Origin: Datnioides undecimradiatus | Taxonomy: Eukaryota; Chordata; Actinopteri; Lobotiformes; Datnioididae | Direction of reading: 5' to 3' | NCBI GenBank assembly: GCA_008933995.1 | Contig: WARS01000030.1 | Span: 405,001-469,000, forward strand | DNA length: 64,000 nucleotides | Part shown: piece after piece, positions 20,537-35,500 of the stretch | How the letters are laid out: every line of letters begins with the position of its first letter | Position numbering within the stretch: position 1 is the first letter of the stretch | Position numbers and translations under genes: made by a program | Notes under the pieces: generated by a model | What the model saw: only the letters and a program-made list of their open reading frames with translations | Databases searched by the model: none | What the model was told of the DNA's origin: nothing

Positions 20537-23500
20537 CTGCAAACACACACCACGGGACAGGCCAGTCAGCGACACACAGCCTCACACCTGTCATCCCTAT
20601 GGCTTTGGCCAGCCAGTCCCTGCGCAGGGCTCGAGCTGCGATCCACCGTCCTGTGCTGGGTCTGTCCACTGCTGGAACAACTATTCTGATACTCTGCTTC
20701 AGGAAAAGTATCCAAACCTTAGCAGTAATCCATTACAAGTACTGCATTGATATTGTTACTTAAATAGAACTGTGATGGTATTATTGAACAAATGCATTTA
20801 AAATATCAAAAGTCTATGCATTAAAATGGGCCTGTGGGAGCATATTATTGGATTCTTATTAGTGATGGAGCATGCATCAGGTTTTGTATTCTCATTAATG
20901 AGGGGCTTTGAATGTGGAGTCTGAATCAGTAAAGTGAGTAGTAACTGTAACTGAAAAAGTACAGTATTTCTTACAGTTGAAGTAAGAAAGTAGCCCAATG
21001 AAAATACTCAAGTAAAGTGCAAGTACCACTGGAGTAAATGTACTCACATTCCACTACTGTATGTGTGTAAATGAAGAAGATTTCATTCAGACTCTCTCTG
21101 GAAGCATCCATCATGGTGCACTGAGAGGGCGGCTCAGGGGTTGTTGGATGACTGATGACACAGTGAGCACCAGGGGCTGGATGGAGAAGGTGTGGAGGGA
21201 TCCTGGTAGGCAGCGAAGCCTCTTTGGAACATTTGTTTGCTTTCATGCTCTCAGGACCAACATCTAGCCTGGGGCTGGACCATCAGCCGCATCAACAGTG
21301 AACTACCGATTACTCGTTAACTCTTAATTAGGAAGCTAAACTTCTTCATTGTCACGCTACTGTCTCCATGCAGAGTGTAGACATCAAGCTGCTGTTGCTT
21401 GTACTACTAATGACAAACGCAAATGGTAGGACAGCCCACAGGTTTCTGTTGGAGCAGCATCTCCATATATTTGGTCATTAGCAGTTCTTGTACTGTCGCA
21501 TTGCCTGTTTTTGAAGATCTGAATTGTATTTTTGCTTTAATACAACACAGACGTGACTCTCTTTTTCAAGTTATATCAATATAATATCAATTTGGAATCA
21601 ACAACTTCACACTGGCCAAAGACATAGTGGTAACATACTGACAGAAGTCAGCGCTAGCCCTGTCTGTGAAGGTAAATCTTTTCTTCTTGCAGAATCACTT
21701 GTTTCGTCATCACTTCAACATGTCATTAGAGATTTGACATTTGATTTCATTTTACTGGACAGTGGTGCCACCAACCACAACATACAGTACATGCAGTACT
21801 TACAGGATGACATCAATGTGAAAGGTAATCAGTTACAGATGTTTCAACTGGATTACTCATAATCTGGTTTTATCTGACGAAGGCAGTTTCTGAGTTTTGG
21901 ACACCCTAATAACATTTCCACGACTCACTGCAGGATGAGGACCTGTTGTACAGAGTGAACATGCAGGTCACGTGCGGGCTACATGCAAGTCCAGAGTCAT
22001 GCTCTGATCTAGAGACTCAAATGTCAAATGTGTTGAGTTCCAAAAGATCAACAGCTGATTTTGGATACGAGGGCACTAACGGCACTACAACAAACAAAGA
22101 GGAACGACAGAGGAAGACCCACATCTCCACAGAAGAAGACAGATATGCACCACCACAGAAACGACTCCAACACATTGAAAACTCACTGCAAACACAGTAA
22201 AATTATACTCTTCACTCTTTTTCTTAGCTATTAATGTTGTGAATGACCGTCTATTGCTAATATATAAAACACACAGTGTCTGGTTTCCTCTCATTTATAT
22301 CATCTTTAAGCTACCTTGCTGATAAATAAAGTAGATCTAAGAAATAAAAATATTTTAAAAATATATATTTGTTCAAAACCAGATTCTCTGGTTTAAGGAA
22401 ACAAAATGGGAACTTTCCCGTTGTTCCCCAACGTAACGCTGACTGTAGCTACTGCGTCCATCATTCAGGGACAAAAAAGTCAAACCCATGCTGAGTCATT
22501 ATCTGTCAGTCAACAGAGTCTAGCCAGATTTTAATGTTTATATAACTTTATGATGAACAGAATTAACTAATTATTATTTTCTGTGGGCAGGCTTTTGTTT
22601 TATGAAGTGATCATTTACATAATGACGGCATCTGATGAGAGGGTAACAATGAATGTACGTATACTTGACAACAACAGGTTAAAGGTTGTTTGACCGGTTG
22701 TGTGAAGAACACACCTCCAGTTACCATTTAGCCGAGGACTCTAATTACCCTTCAGACTATGCCAATGCAGTGTGGGCAACATCATCAATTTACCTGGCTG
22801 GGCTGCTTCTGGCCCTTAGGTGTTTTCTCTGGAGAGGAGGAGTGGCGAGACTTGGCGTGAGATCGCTGAGCAGAAGAGCTGGAGCTGCTGCTGGAGGTCT
22901 GGCAAGGATATCAATCAACAAAAGCTTAGTTAGTGCAGAGAAGCTGGGACTGTGGGTGGGACCATGCTATCGTCGAAAAACATGCAGGGGATTTGGTTTT
23001 TGTGCAGCTCCAAGATTAATAAGCAGCTAAAAGACTCAACGTCAACCAGCATATGAAGGTCAAAGATGACATCACACATTGCATTTGAGTTAGTGAACCA
23101 CAGAAGCATATGGAGGAACGTACATTTCAGTTGTCTTGCAATATATATGTCATCAATGTGGTTGGCATAGGGAAACTGTAAGGTATCCTCACCAACCAAT
23201 ATTAAACTACGTTATCAAACAGGTGGTGAATTTGAGGTGGGTGGTTTGATTCGTCGCAGGGAGTTGAAAATCTTGAGATAACTGAGACGAGAGGAACGGG
23301 AGAGAGATTTGGACGAAGAAGACAGAGAGAAAGACTGAAGTTCCTGCTGTGAGCTGCTGTTCACAGCTCATTGTTCGCAGCTCATGCAGCGCAAGTTGGC
23401 TGAAGCTGATGTTCGTGCAGTTGGTCTATGGTGGCAAATAGCCACAGAGTTCAGTCAGTCCAAATCACACATTTATTTGACACCTCGGTGTTATTCATCT

Positions 23501-26500
23501 TCTTTACTGAATTTGTCACTGAATGATAACTATTCAAAGGATCACAGATGGAAAGCATTCTTTGGGAAAACAGACTGAACCTTCAGGCCACAATGACCAA
23601 TGGCCAGTGAAAGGAAGTTTGTCCTTCTGGGTAGTAATTACTACTTGAGGGTGCAAAGTGACCCCTGGCTATAAAAGAAAGATCTCTGTGGCACAAAACG
23701 TTGTGCAGAGTCAGAAGGTTGGAGAAGAGCCCACCACCAGTGCAACACCACAGAGGGCAGAGTAGCGTCAGACCTGGTTCTTGGTGCCGGTTTTCCGTGT
23801 GTCATGTGGAGGCTGTGGTTTTGCTCTCTTACTCTGAGGTGGATTTGGACCCTTAAGGATATGAGAAGCGGGCCTCTTTGAAGGGTTTCTGTCCCACTCT
23901 TGTTTGAGTTTGTCTTTAAGCTGTGATCTGCCAGTGGAATCAGAGGAAGAATCAGGGGACTGAGGAGGTGAAGACGCAGGGGAGGTGTAAGAGGGAGAGG
24001 TAGTCATACTGTCCACGCTGAGTTCCAACTGTTTAATGGACTGCTCTAGACTGTCAATGGAGTCAAATGTAGTCTTGCAGAGCTCCTCTACCCGGCTATG
24101 TGACTTTGATTGTTTGGTGTCATTGGGAGAAGACACCTTAATTTCTTTGTCGCAGGCATTGCCTTCACCAAAGGTGAACAGTTTGGTCCCGTTGATATCA
24201 GACCTCTTTGTCTGCTTCTTGATCTCCGTCATTGGCCTGGTGTCTGATGCCATCTCCTCCTCTTCCTCATAGACAACAACTTCAAGAGTCTTCTTTCCCG
24301 CTTTGCTTGTCCCCGTTCTAATGGCCTGGCTGATTGCAGCCAGTTTGTTTTTAGGGAACTTGAATTTGAATTTCCTCTTGGTCTCCGTCTTTCTATGTGA
24401 GTCTGGTTTACCCTGGTCTTGGTTTTCAGGAATTGAGCCATTATCTGCTGTAGGTCTACCATCCTGTTTCTGTTCTTCCTGTTGTGTCTCGTCGTCATCC
24501 ACTATACTTTCTGGAGAGAGAATCACATCAAGATCCTCTTCGCTTTCAAAGATGGTGGACAGACGCTTACAGGCTGACTGAAAGTCCACAGGCTCATTTA
24601 AGAAAACGATAATAGGTTTCTTGTCCAAGTTATCAAGGTCCTCAAAACCTTGGTTCTCATGTGTAAGGTAAGTGGGTTCACCAACACTGTCCCGTGCTAC
24701 AGTCTCTATGTCTAAACCACTCATTTTGGCATGGGGTTCCTCTTTGGACTGTGTCTTGACTCTGGTCTTCGAGACCCTAAGGCTGATTTTACTAGTTGGA
24801 GGAGGTGGTGGAGGAGGAGGTCCCTCATCATCCCAACTATCAGGACTCAAACTACCTTCTTCTTCTGAGTATTGTGATAGGTCACGAGATACCTGCACTG
24901 TTGCCTCCTGGTTCTGCTGCTTGCTGCCATGGCTGTGAGTCAAGCTGAGTGAAAGGGGGGTGAGTTTTGGGACAGGACTAGAAACCACACACTGCTGATC
25001 TGAACTCAGGGACTTATCCTGCTGTAACTGTGGTGGCAGCTCTACTGAGCAATCCTCTGGGGTGTTTTCTTTCTGTAACGTTAGAACTACCATGACGTTT
25101 GACTTCTTCTCAGCTGGGACCTCTTTGGCAACTATTTCATTTGTCTGGTCAGGGCTTGTGATGGCAGTTGTTCGAGGGTTTTCTTTTTGCAGAGTAATAA
25201 TTGTTGTAAACTTGACTTTCTTTTCTGGTGTAGTTGGAGAGCACACCTGCTCAACAACCTCTTTGTTAATGCGATCAGGAGCGTTCACAGTAAGACCTGT
25301 TTCTTTTTGAGAAGTTCTAGCTGTAAGCACCTCCATCTTCTCTGCTTTTTTTTCTGTCGGTGTTGGCACCTCACCATTTCTCAGGACAGTCTCAACATCT
25401 TTTAAAGCTACAGGTGAAGGTAGCTGCACCTTCTCTTCTGTTGCACATTTAAAGGAAGGTCCACGTTTAACTACATTCTCCTCTGGTTCCTTCCCCTCAT
25501 TGAGACTTGCACCGTCTTTTCCAACTTTTTCAGGTCCAGCCTTTATTCTGGGTTTATGAGTGGAGCTATGAGGACTTCCATCCTGAGAAGCTAACTGATG
25601 GTCAGATGTCAGATGAGACGTTACCCTAGAAGGGTAATGATTGGCCACTGTTGCTGGAGATGTCCTCACCTCTCCTTTGTGTTGTTTATTTCCACCTGCC
25701 ACATTATTCTTATCTGAGAGTGCTGTGGTCACCTATAATTAAAGAAGGCAACATTAAACACATAATCATCTGGAAATTAAGAAAAAAGATAAGATTTAGT
25801 CTTTTATATGTCATTAAACACTTTGCAGGTGCTGGGGGATAATTAGAACCAACAGGTGCACACAAACAGATTGCAGCTTGTTCCTAGTTATTTTCAAATC
25901 AGACTGTAAACAGCCTTCCTTCATCAATCTTTGCAATCTTCTGTATCTCGTCATGTTTACCTTAGTGTGTACATTTAAGAAAAGAAGGGATTACACGGGG
26001 AAGGGTGGGTAGAGTAACATTCCAAGAAAAAACACTTTGGGCTAAAATCACAAATCAAATTTTGCTAAATTTGATTGCCAAACATAATTTGATCAGTTTG
26101 TCAATTAAAAACCTACCAAAACAAAACTAATTTTAAGAAATGTGTCTACTGAAAGAGACCAGATTCTGAAACATTTCCAGGTGTGGTACCAGTTTCATGT
26201 CTGATCTTGCACGAGTAGAATCTGATTTCATGGCTTGCAGTTTCCAGAACAACTGTGCAATGAGGGTAAGCTTGTTTGCACCGGTCTGATTTAGTGAGTG
26301 CAAAAGTATTATTACCGAGAGGAGTCACTTACAACTGGTGAGGAGGTGTGAGAATTAGAAATCAATGAAGATTTCAATGGAGCAGTACATTTCCCAAAAA
26401 CTGTGAATCGCTGTGCACAGAAATTGTTAGGCAGACTGGTCCAGAGGTATAAGACGGTTAAACACACACACACACAGATACCACAACCAAACTCATGATC

Positions 26501-29500
26501 TGCTCCAGACCTACATCTGGCAGAGATGAGTATTGAAGTCAGGCAGATCAACAGAGAGGTAGTTAGTCAATATAAAGCCTCAAACTCAAGCTGCTGTGTG
26601 TTCGAAGCAAGTGCTAATCAGCAATCAGGTGAAAAACTCAAATCAGGACTAATGCTTTAATGTAATGGAATACTTCAATTCATCATTAAAAGGAGTCCAT
26701 CACAACAGCAACTTAAGGAAGCACTAGGTATAGTTTAGTTGGAGCTGGTTAACATGGCCTCACACTTTTAGTTCCATCGTGGGTTAACAGGGATCTTTTC
26801 TGGACAGAGTCAGAAAACTGTCCACTGCTCTGCCAGAGCACAGTCACCCCGAGCTGAATGATTAGCGCTGCTTCTTTTCTCTTTACCTCAGTTTTCATCC
26901 CTCTGCTCTGGAGCTCAGAGGCTGAGAGGTCAAGCGCACCTCTGCTGCCTACATGCCTTACAGTGCATTTCTGAAACACCTGGGTGAGAAGGGTAGAGGG
27001 TCTGTGGTGAGGGGTAAGGTCACAGAGACACACGGTTGGACGACAGGGGAGTTGTAAATGTATATATGCATTCCCTCAGAGAAAGGCACTGACTCGCTCC
27101 TGTCAGGTCTGCTGCCTCGTTTCCTGGGTTGACTACTTCACCTGCAGCTCATCACTAAACATACCTGCAGCTCTTTCATGAACCTGTTGTCGTCTTCCTC
27201 CTCCTCCTCCTCCTCCTCTTCCTCTTCCTGCTCCCTGTCATTGTCGCTGTGCGCTGAGGCCGAAGCAGGTTTGGGGCTGGGAGGAGCCGGAGGTGCAGGA
27301 GCAGAGATCTGGGGTTTGGGTTTGACCTCTGGAGGCTGTCTTGGGGGTTTGGGGTGAGGAACCAGAGGTGGCTCTTTCTCTTTCTCCCCCTCATCCTGAT
27401 CAGATTCAAAACAGTATATAAACTATTTAGTTGCTACTTTGAGGCCCTAGATTCTGCCAACTTTGGGTGGAGCAGGACTACGTGATATCCTACTGATATC
27501 CTACACACACACCTGGGCTCCAACCGGCTCTTTCCTGGTGGTGAAGATCACCTCTCCTGACCTTCCTGTGGTAAGACCTGAACTGACAGCATGGAACCTG
27601 GGAAGAGAAGAATAATGAAAAACAATAATTCAGTTAAGTTACAGACTTTATACAGTCCAGCGAACCCCCTGACTGCAAGTGAAGAGCTGACCTTCTTGGA
27701 GGAGGAGGAGGAGGAGACTTGCCGGCCCGATCCGGACTCTGCTTCATCTCCTTTTCAACGCTGGAGCGGCGGGGTTTCTCCACCTGTGGCCGGCTGCTGC
27801 GCTCTGTGCTGGGAGAGGCCGATGGAGAAGCCGATGGAGAAGCTGACGGAGGAGCTGAGAGAGAAGCTGATGTAGGAGGCTCCACAGCTGCTGCAGGAAG
27901 CTCTGATGGAGCTGCTGGCGTTCAGCACATCGAAACATTACAGTGACATAATTTAGTAAATTCCAACTTTCAGCTTTGTAAAATAAAGTACCTGATGATG
28001 AAAAGCCTGAATCATATCCAATTTTTCATTTTTCATAAACCACTGTGGTCTTTGTAGACCATTTCTCCAAAATCTGCTCTTTGTTCAGTGTTCTCTGTTT
28101 CTGTCACAGAGTTGGAAGTAAAGGACTTAGTTCTACAAACAAACAGCAAGAGCATATTCAACAACTGATGTATCGAGCAACTGATGTATCCGACAACCCT
28201 CAACCAATGTATCCAACAATCAGCTTCTAATGAATCTAACGAGCCCCGGCAAATGTAATCAGCAATAAATGTGTCCATGACTAATGTATTCAACGATCAA
28301 CAGCTAATGCATCAGTAAGCAACATCAGAGCACAGTCTAGACACGCTCTCACAACCTTCAGTTTCCATCGCTGCCAGCAGAAACTCAATTGACAGATCTG
28401 GATTGTGGACAAAACATGTTTAGCACCTGCGGCTGCTTTATTCAGACTGGAATCATACCTGGCTCTGTGGGTTTTAACTGGGTGGAGTCCGTGTCACCTC
28501 TCGGCTCGGTGGCTGTGTCGTCCTGGGTGTCAGACAGAGGCGCCTGGTCCACTGAGCCTGCAGGACGCACACAGCACACACAGACCTGAGCTTAGCTTGC
28601 TGCTACTACTGTCAGTCCCACAGGGAAGCTACTGCAGATACACATTCACATTAGGGACATTGGGAATATATTGGAAGTGCAACACACTGATGGGAAGAAC
28701 ACATGAGTAACATTCCACAGAATTTGTGAAGCAATTTTCTTCAATTAAGTGTTTTCTCTGTATGATGCTGAAATCAATCAAAAAAATATAATCACATAAC
28801 TAAAATAAACTGTGTGCATGGATGAAGGAACACGGAGCCTTGGGCGGCCGCCTGTGGGCGTTGTCTGCTGCATACTGACGCTCAGATATCACACACATGT
28901 GCCTCCTCGGGAGCAGGTGGCTCTTCAAGTTGAGACAAGCAGTGTATAACAGGTTTGTGCAGTTATGAGAGCGTGTTGTGTCTGACCAGCACACGTGTGC
29001 GAGCGCGCCACACAGACACCGTAAGACAGGTTAAGGAAGACCGCGCTGTCAGCGAGTGGGAATAAACAGGCCAACCTGTCAGTGTCAGGTCCTGACGTGT
29101 GTCCCGCTCTGACTCTGATGCAGTAGAAGGGATCTGTCCTGAGGCTGGCTCACAGGGACCTGAGGCGGACTTGATCAGACTGGCCTGGGCCTCTTGTAGG
29201 ACCAGCTCAGAGCCTGTGTTGGAGTTGGGTGGTGGAGGCTGATTGGAGTCAGGTTGGTGGACTTGGCTGGTGACGGTGTTGTTCATACTGCCCTCTGGAG
29301 TTTGTCTCTCTGTAGTCTGTGGAGGACACACACAGTGCAGCAGATGGTAGTTTACTTTAAGCAGGAACCTCAAGGGTTCTCAACACCAAGTGGAACACGC
29401 CTTGATAGTGCAAGTTGTGCTTCGTACTGCAATGGTCTGTGTGTGTTTCATGGTGGTCTGGTCACTGTGGGTCTCCTGCCCTGGTGTTTGGTCAGGTTGT

Positions 29501-32500
29501 CCACTTCCACCTGCTGAACTGCTGAGTTCGTCAGAGTTCAGAAGGTCCGGTCTCTTGTGCAGAGCGGGGCTCCCCTCTCTACTGCGAGGACTCACCTTGA
29601 CAACACAACAACATTCCTCATGTTCTACACAAACAGACAAAATCGCGCTCACAGTTCATCCTTCTATGATAAGTCAGCCAATGGACGACTCACCTTGGCC
29701 ACACAGGGAGAGTCTCTGCCATGGGTGGGTGTCAGTGGGGGGCTGGGGTGGTGATGGGGGGGCTGGGCGACTGTGCCTGTTGTGGTCTTCATCCTGCGGG
29801 CCATGATCGGGGAGGCGGATCCTGCCAGGCTGACCTCTGCCTGCGTGGGCACAGGGGCTCTGACAGAGGACCGTGGCTGAGGTTTGGGGGAGCTCTGAGG
29901 ACTCTGTGTCCTCAGGGGTCCCTGGTCTGTTTCCACAACCTTCAGAGGCTCCACCTGGGCTGGAGGTGTTGGCTCTGACACACACCTGTTGGAGGAAGGA
30001 CAAGCATAGCCATACGCACCTCCTGATTCTTCTCCTGCAAAGTGAAACTCTATTCTTGTGAGTGAAGGTCATTATTACCTGCGGAGACAAGTGAGCGCTT
30101 CAGTCAGAGCTTTGACCCTCTTTAGCATGGAGTCCATCTTAAGTGGCTCCTCCTTCAGGAAGCGCACCGCCTCCACCTCCTGCCTCAGCACTGAACGCAT
30201 CTTCACCTGCAGCTCTGGAAAATCACCTGGAATTCAACCAAGCATTAGATATCCAGCGAAATCCAGAATGACAGTCACTCTTTAATGGCCTGGCTGTGGC
30301 AACCCTGTAACTCTACGTCTCACCATCACATACTGATCCAACAATGAATCCTAGGGGCCCTGCAAATGATGTTTACATCAGCACTGATGAATGAAACCTT
30401 TTAATTCAGCTGCAGATGACTTTGATTTGATGTTTACATTGTCCAAGATGCAGCTATACAGCTTCTGTCCGGAGTACAATCATGATTTGATCAGATTATG
30501 GATATTGTTAATCACACCAGGATCTCATTACCTTCATCAGTCACTCATTCATGTACCGACCCAGGTCCACCTGCAATTCCAATAACTCTCTACTGTGTTT
30601 TCTCAGTGTGCTCCTTTCTACTGGAGAAACAGTCTCCGTCGGCACTGTTGAAAGCTGCTGTTAATGCTTTGATCATTGGACTCGATCCAATAGAGAGAAG
30701 CTACTGGTTTCGGTTGTGGGCTGGTACAACCCTAGTCCTCTGACCTTTGAGCATGGCCACAGCTTCCCCAACTCTGCGCAGGCTTATTGCTCCCTCCTCC
30801 ACGTCCCTCAGAGTGATTGACAGCCGGCCGGAAGCGGAGGTGGAGCTCGTTTGCAAATGGTTCACATAGTCCTCCAGTTCACTGAGGGGTGGAAAGACAT
30901 CAAGTGTGGGGCGTTAACAGCCAACATAACCACAAAATGAACATAGTGACGCCTCCTGTTGACATAAGATGGCAGCAGAGAGGAACATCTGAGGAGCTCC
31001 ATAGTCCTGTTGGTGACCCTTACATCAAGATACAGCGGGTTTACACACACTCGTACACTGCTCCTGATGTTTTTAAGGAATGATAAACACGTCCTGTACA
31101 CACAGTGTGAATGCGCAGTGTGTGGGTGTGTGTTTCTTCCTGCAAACCAGTGAACCAGGCTGACAACGTCTGTGAATTAAAGATGCAGATCATATGTGTA
31201 TGTGAGAATGAATCAATTTGAGTGAGAGACAGTTGATGATTTGGGAGTTTTACAGACAGTTGATATCTGTGTATTTTCATGTATATGTGTCCTATGAACT
31301 GACATAAACAGGATTATTACACACCCTCTGCAGGATTACGTGAGGAGGAAGACATGCAATAAGCCTAATGACCACTGAAGACACACACAGACACACACAC
31401 ACACACACTGAGCTAATTAAAGTCAAGCTACATTTCATGGTTCAGCATGACGGGAAAGCTCCCTGTCACACGGCCAGCAGCTCGGCCCCTGCTCATACCG
31501 CAGCACCCAGCACGGCGCTGCTGCTCCGACACGCCATCATGTAATGTTCTCGTCTTAAAATTGAATTTGAAACTGAATGAACTGAAATTGAATCTAACAT
31601 TGTGGTCAGATGATCTCAGCTACCTATAGAGGCAGGATGGAGGATTGAGTGACTGATGACAGCTGTTCACATGGAAAACAACATAAACTTCACTGCCACC
31701 TTTAAGATACATTTATTATATATTGTATATATATTATAAATGTGCTGCACAGTTACTGGACACCTTCCTGCTAACCTGCTCCTCTGCTTCTGTTCCTTCT
31801 TCTCAGTATATGTCTGACTGACCAATTGGAGGTCTTACTGACTCCACCTTTTAGTCCTGGCTCAGCTCGACAAAGAGGAGACAACAACACAGGACAGTAT
31901 GGAATGATACCACCCACAACAACTGCCAGGGAAATGTCCAAGTAATTTTGCTAATGTGCAACAGTCGGGACTGTGCGAGACTGGACTGGGTAGTAGACGC
32001 TGAAAGCAGGGCTTTGAGTCGAGAATGCACAGACAGTTAATGAGCAAATAAAAGCCAATTACAGAACAGAAAGCTGCTGAAAGCTGTGCATCTTAAAGAG
32101 AAATCCTTTATATTAGAATAAGTTTCCAACTTTTCTTTCTTTTTGTTAACTCACAGTTCTTTTAATTCACAGTTTGACACCTCCTCTCTTAGCTCTTGCT
32201 ATCTTATATCGCTCTCTGCACTTTCTTTTGCATTACAGATTTCACGTCTGAAGAAGAGAAAGCTCAGTATTTATAAGAGAGTGAGGGAAGAGAGCCTCCA
32301 GGGCCAAAGAGCTAGTGGCATGAAGCTAACTGTTTAGCCCTCTGAACATGTAAACTCTCGGTTGCTGAGCAATACAACATCACTGATCCTTGACTTGAAA
32401 CACATGTTCTGACAAGACTTCCTGGATAAAAGTGCACCAGTGAAGCTCAATGCTCACTGGATGTGTTGGTATTTTGTTAATGACGGATGTGATCCAGATT

Positions 32501-35500
32501 GGTGCGCGGAGAGCTAATCGGATCAAACTCAGTTGGAGACTCCCACTCGTGATGCTTGCTAAATGCCAGGCTTCTGTGTGCACGGTGCCATCTGGGCAAT
32601 GAAGCCACTGTGCGGCCTGTGAACATAAGAATGAGTTCTGATGTCTCTGGAGACCCGTGTCATTCCAGATCAGATCACTCCGCGTCCCCCCGGCTCTATT
32701 TTTAACAATATGTTTCTTCAGATTTTCTCTCTGCGTAAAGATGTTGCCGTGCCGTGTCTTGCATGCATGATTTGAGTTCGGCTGCGGTGATCGCGTTAGA
32801 GGGGCGTGATGTATGAGTGAGTGTGTAAATGTTGAAAAGGCTAAATCCCCACTTGAGAAATTCACGGCTCACTCACGGGGGGGAAGGTCAAATCCGCGCT
32901 TCAGCATTAAGCGCGCAGCAGACACTCTTTCCATGCAACTGATGTTTTGCAGCGCACTTACAAAAAAGTTGCATGGAAACTTGTTACATCGTGCAGGAGA
33001 ACACCCGGACGTTCTACAACAGAGGGTTTTAGTGACTTGTTCAACACAGAAAGATCAGAGCAGTCGCAGATGAGAAGTTCAGAGTGAGGGAATGACTCCT
33101 GGGTCTGGAGCTTGGTCCTGGACTGCTGGGACAAGACTGGAGAATATGTGGGTGATGTAGCAGAGGGCCTGGGTGTGAAGGACACTGGGAAGGTGAGGAA
33201 GAAGGAAGCCACAGACAGGGAGGTCTGAGACATTGTTGGTTTGAGTTGTTGGTTACATATTAATGGTTAATGCTATATAGTAGTTTAGTAAACTGACTCA
33301 GTTATGTCGTTAACAGTGCATTTCATTCAAAGTTTGCTAACATTAGCCACGATAAGCAAGTGGTCATCCCAGACCTTTCATTTGGAAAATGACCGTGCAT
33401 TCGCTCTCTTACCTGAGCTGGGTGAGTATCCTGTCCTCTTTGTGGAGGTAGTGCATCCTCTCCTCCTCCATCTCAATTCTCTGTCTGCACGCCGCCTCCT
33501 CGGACTGAGCCAGCCGATCACACATCAGCACCACCAGCTCCTGACCTGCCATCCGCAGCATTGAGCTCACGCTCTCCTGGTTTGACAGCTGGAAAACCCG
33601 GAAGTCGTGGAAAGGCACGTCAATTTGCAACCAAATTGACTGTTGACTGTAACCATGTGACTTTTCCTGTCGTCTCACTGTCATTATAAACTTTACATTG
33701 TTTCCTCTCGGTACTCTGAGACTAACTGACTCATGAGCTTGTCCCTCACACTGTTGAACACTGTTGGATCTAATGAGCTTTGCAGCTTTAAGCTCTGTAG
33801 CGAGCGGGATAAAGATGGAGTAAGACAGCTCAGTGTTTCAGTGAGCTGCTCTGATACCTGCACCTGCACTTCCAGAGATCTCTCACACAGGTGGCCAAAC
33901 TATCTGTGTTGACTCATCATGACCCTGAGAGCACTGTGTGAATGGTCAGAAGTTTAACCAATCACAGCGTGCCTGTTTTCCATTCATTTCCTCTATATTA
34001 AGTGAGTGTGCAGGTCAGTACCTGTAAGTGTCTGAGTTGTTTGAGTTGTGCTCGTAGCTCAGACACATTTCTCTTGGCTGACGCCAAGCTCTGCTGCAGC
34101 TCGCTGGCAGGGGGAGGGGCCTGAAGAGGCAGGGGGGCGGCGTTGAGGCTGTCGATCAAAGCAGCGGCGCTCTGAGGCTCAGATGACACCCCTTAAGGTC
34201 AAAGAAAGGTGATTTTAAGGTTACTGTCATGTTCAGAGCACGGAGATTATGCTCTTGGTGGCAGGTCATTTGCTGGAATAGTAAAGTAAAGGAGTCTCAC
34301 CAGGTCTGTTGTTGAAGAGCTTGCGTCCAGCAGTCTCACTGAGAAGACACACAGATCCCATATTAATCATAACCATGCTGTAGCCAGGATTTATCCATTA
34401 TACAGAACTAGTGTCATATTATACTGAAATACCCAGACATGTCCGGTAAAGCTCTGACTATTCCATGCTTCAGTCTTACACACGACCTTACATAGCATGA
34501 TTACACATGTTACAGATGAATCTCATGAGTCCTGTGTGTGTTTCCACTCGGATTATTGATGCTGTATAAAGTGACAGTGTGACTGACCCCAGAGCATCCT
34601 TGACTCCCGGAATGTCTGTCCCCATAGACAGAGCATGGTGCACCAGACCCGCTAGACTGGCTATCTGCTCCTCCATGGCTTTCATTCTCTCACTGGAAAA
34701 TACATCATGACATAACATCATACTGACCACCAGAGCACCCTCTCATCTGGGCTTCATGACAGCTAATGTAATGTTAATTTAATGCAAAGATGCTTTGTTT
34801 TCTGTTTGTATTCAGTGCTTCTGTTCAAAATGAATGATGTGCACGTTATAGCTTCATAAAAGGCAAATATCGTATGATGGTGTGGTGATCGTATAACATG
34901 CTTCCAGGCAACACGCGTGGTCAAAAAGCTGCACACCATCACTTTAGGACGCTAATGAAACTGTGATGAGAGTGAGAACCAAGAACCAAAAACGTTTAGA
35001 GATGATGCTGTGATTGAGGTTTCCTGAGTTCAAGAAGAATCAGTGGACCTTTTCTTCACAGAGACAACACCTCCTATCAAGCGCTGACAGTGAAGTTCAC
35101 CTCACCTCTGGGCATTAGTGGCAGTCACATGACCCTGGAACAGCCTCTCAGGTTGTCCCACAGGGCTGTCCATGAACACGGACGAGGTAGAGGAGCCACT
35201 TCCTCTGCTTCTGTTCACAATCTCCACTGTGGCCCCATTGCTGTCCCGCCGCAGGGACCGGCGAATTGGTGACATCCTCTCTGGGGACACCAGGCCCACC
35301 CCTCCGATGATCTGCCCGTCAATCATCCTGACTTCACTGACTCTGTGCGGGGAAGGGGGTGGGGTTTGGTTCACCAGCGGGGGAAGCTGGCTGTCTCCGT
35401 ACTTCCTGCTCTTCTGCCTGGATGGTGGGAAAACAGATACAGCAACAATGGACAGACTGATACACACGCTGTCTCCACGGCGACAGTGCGACACCTGTCT

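Noticed and set aside
21564-21671. An open stretch ending in SPVCE as an extra exon of the nested gene
   Set aside because: It would leave an intron of only about 20 nt before the next acceptor and does not join in phase to the leader exon.
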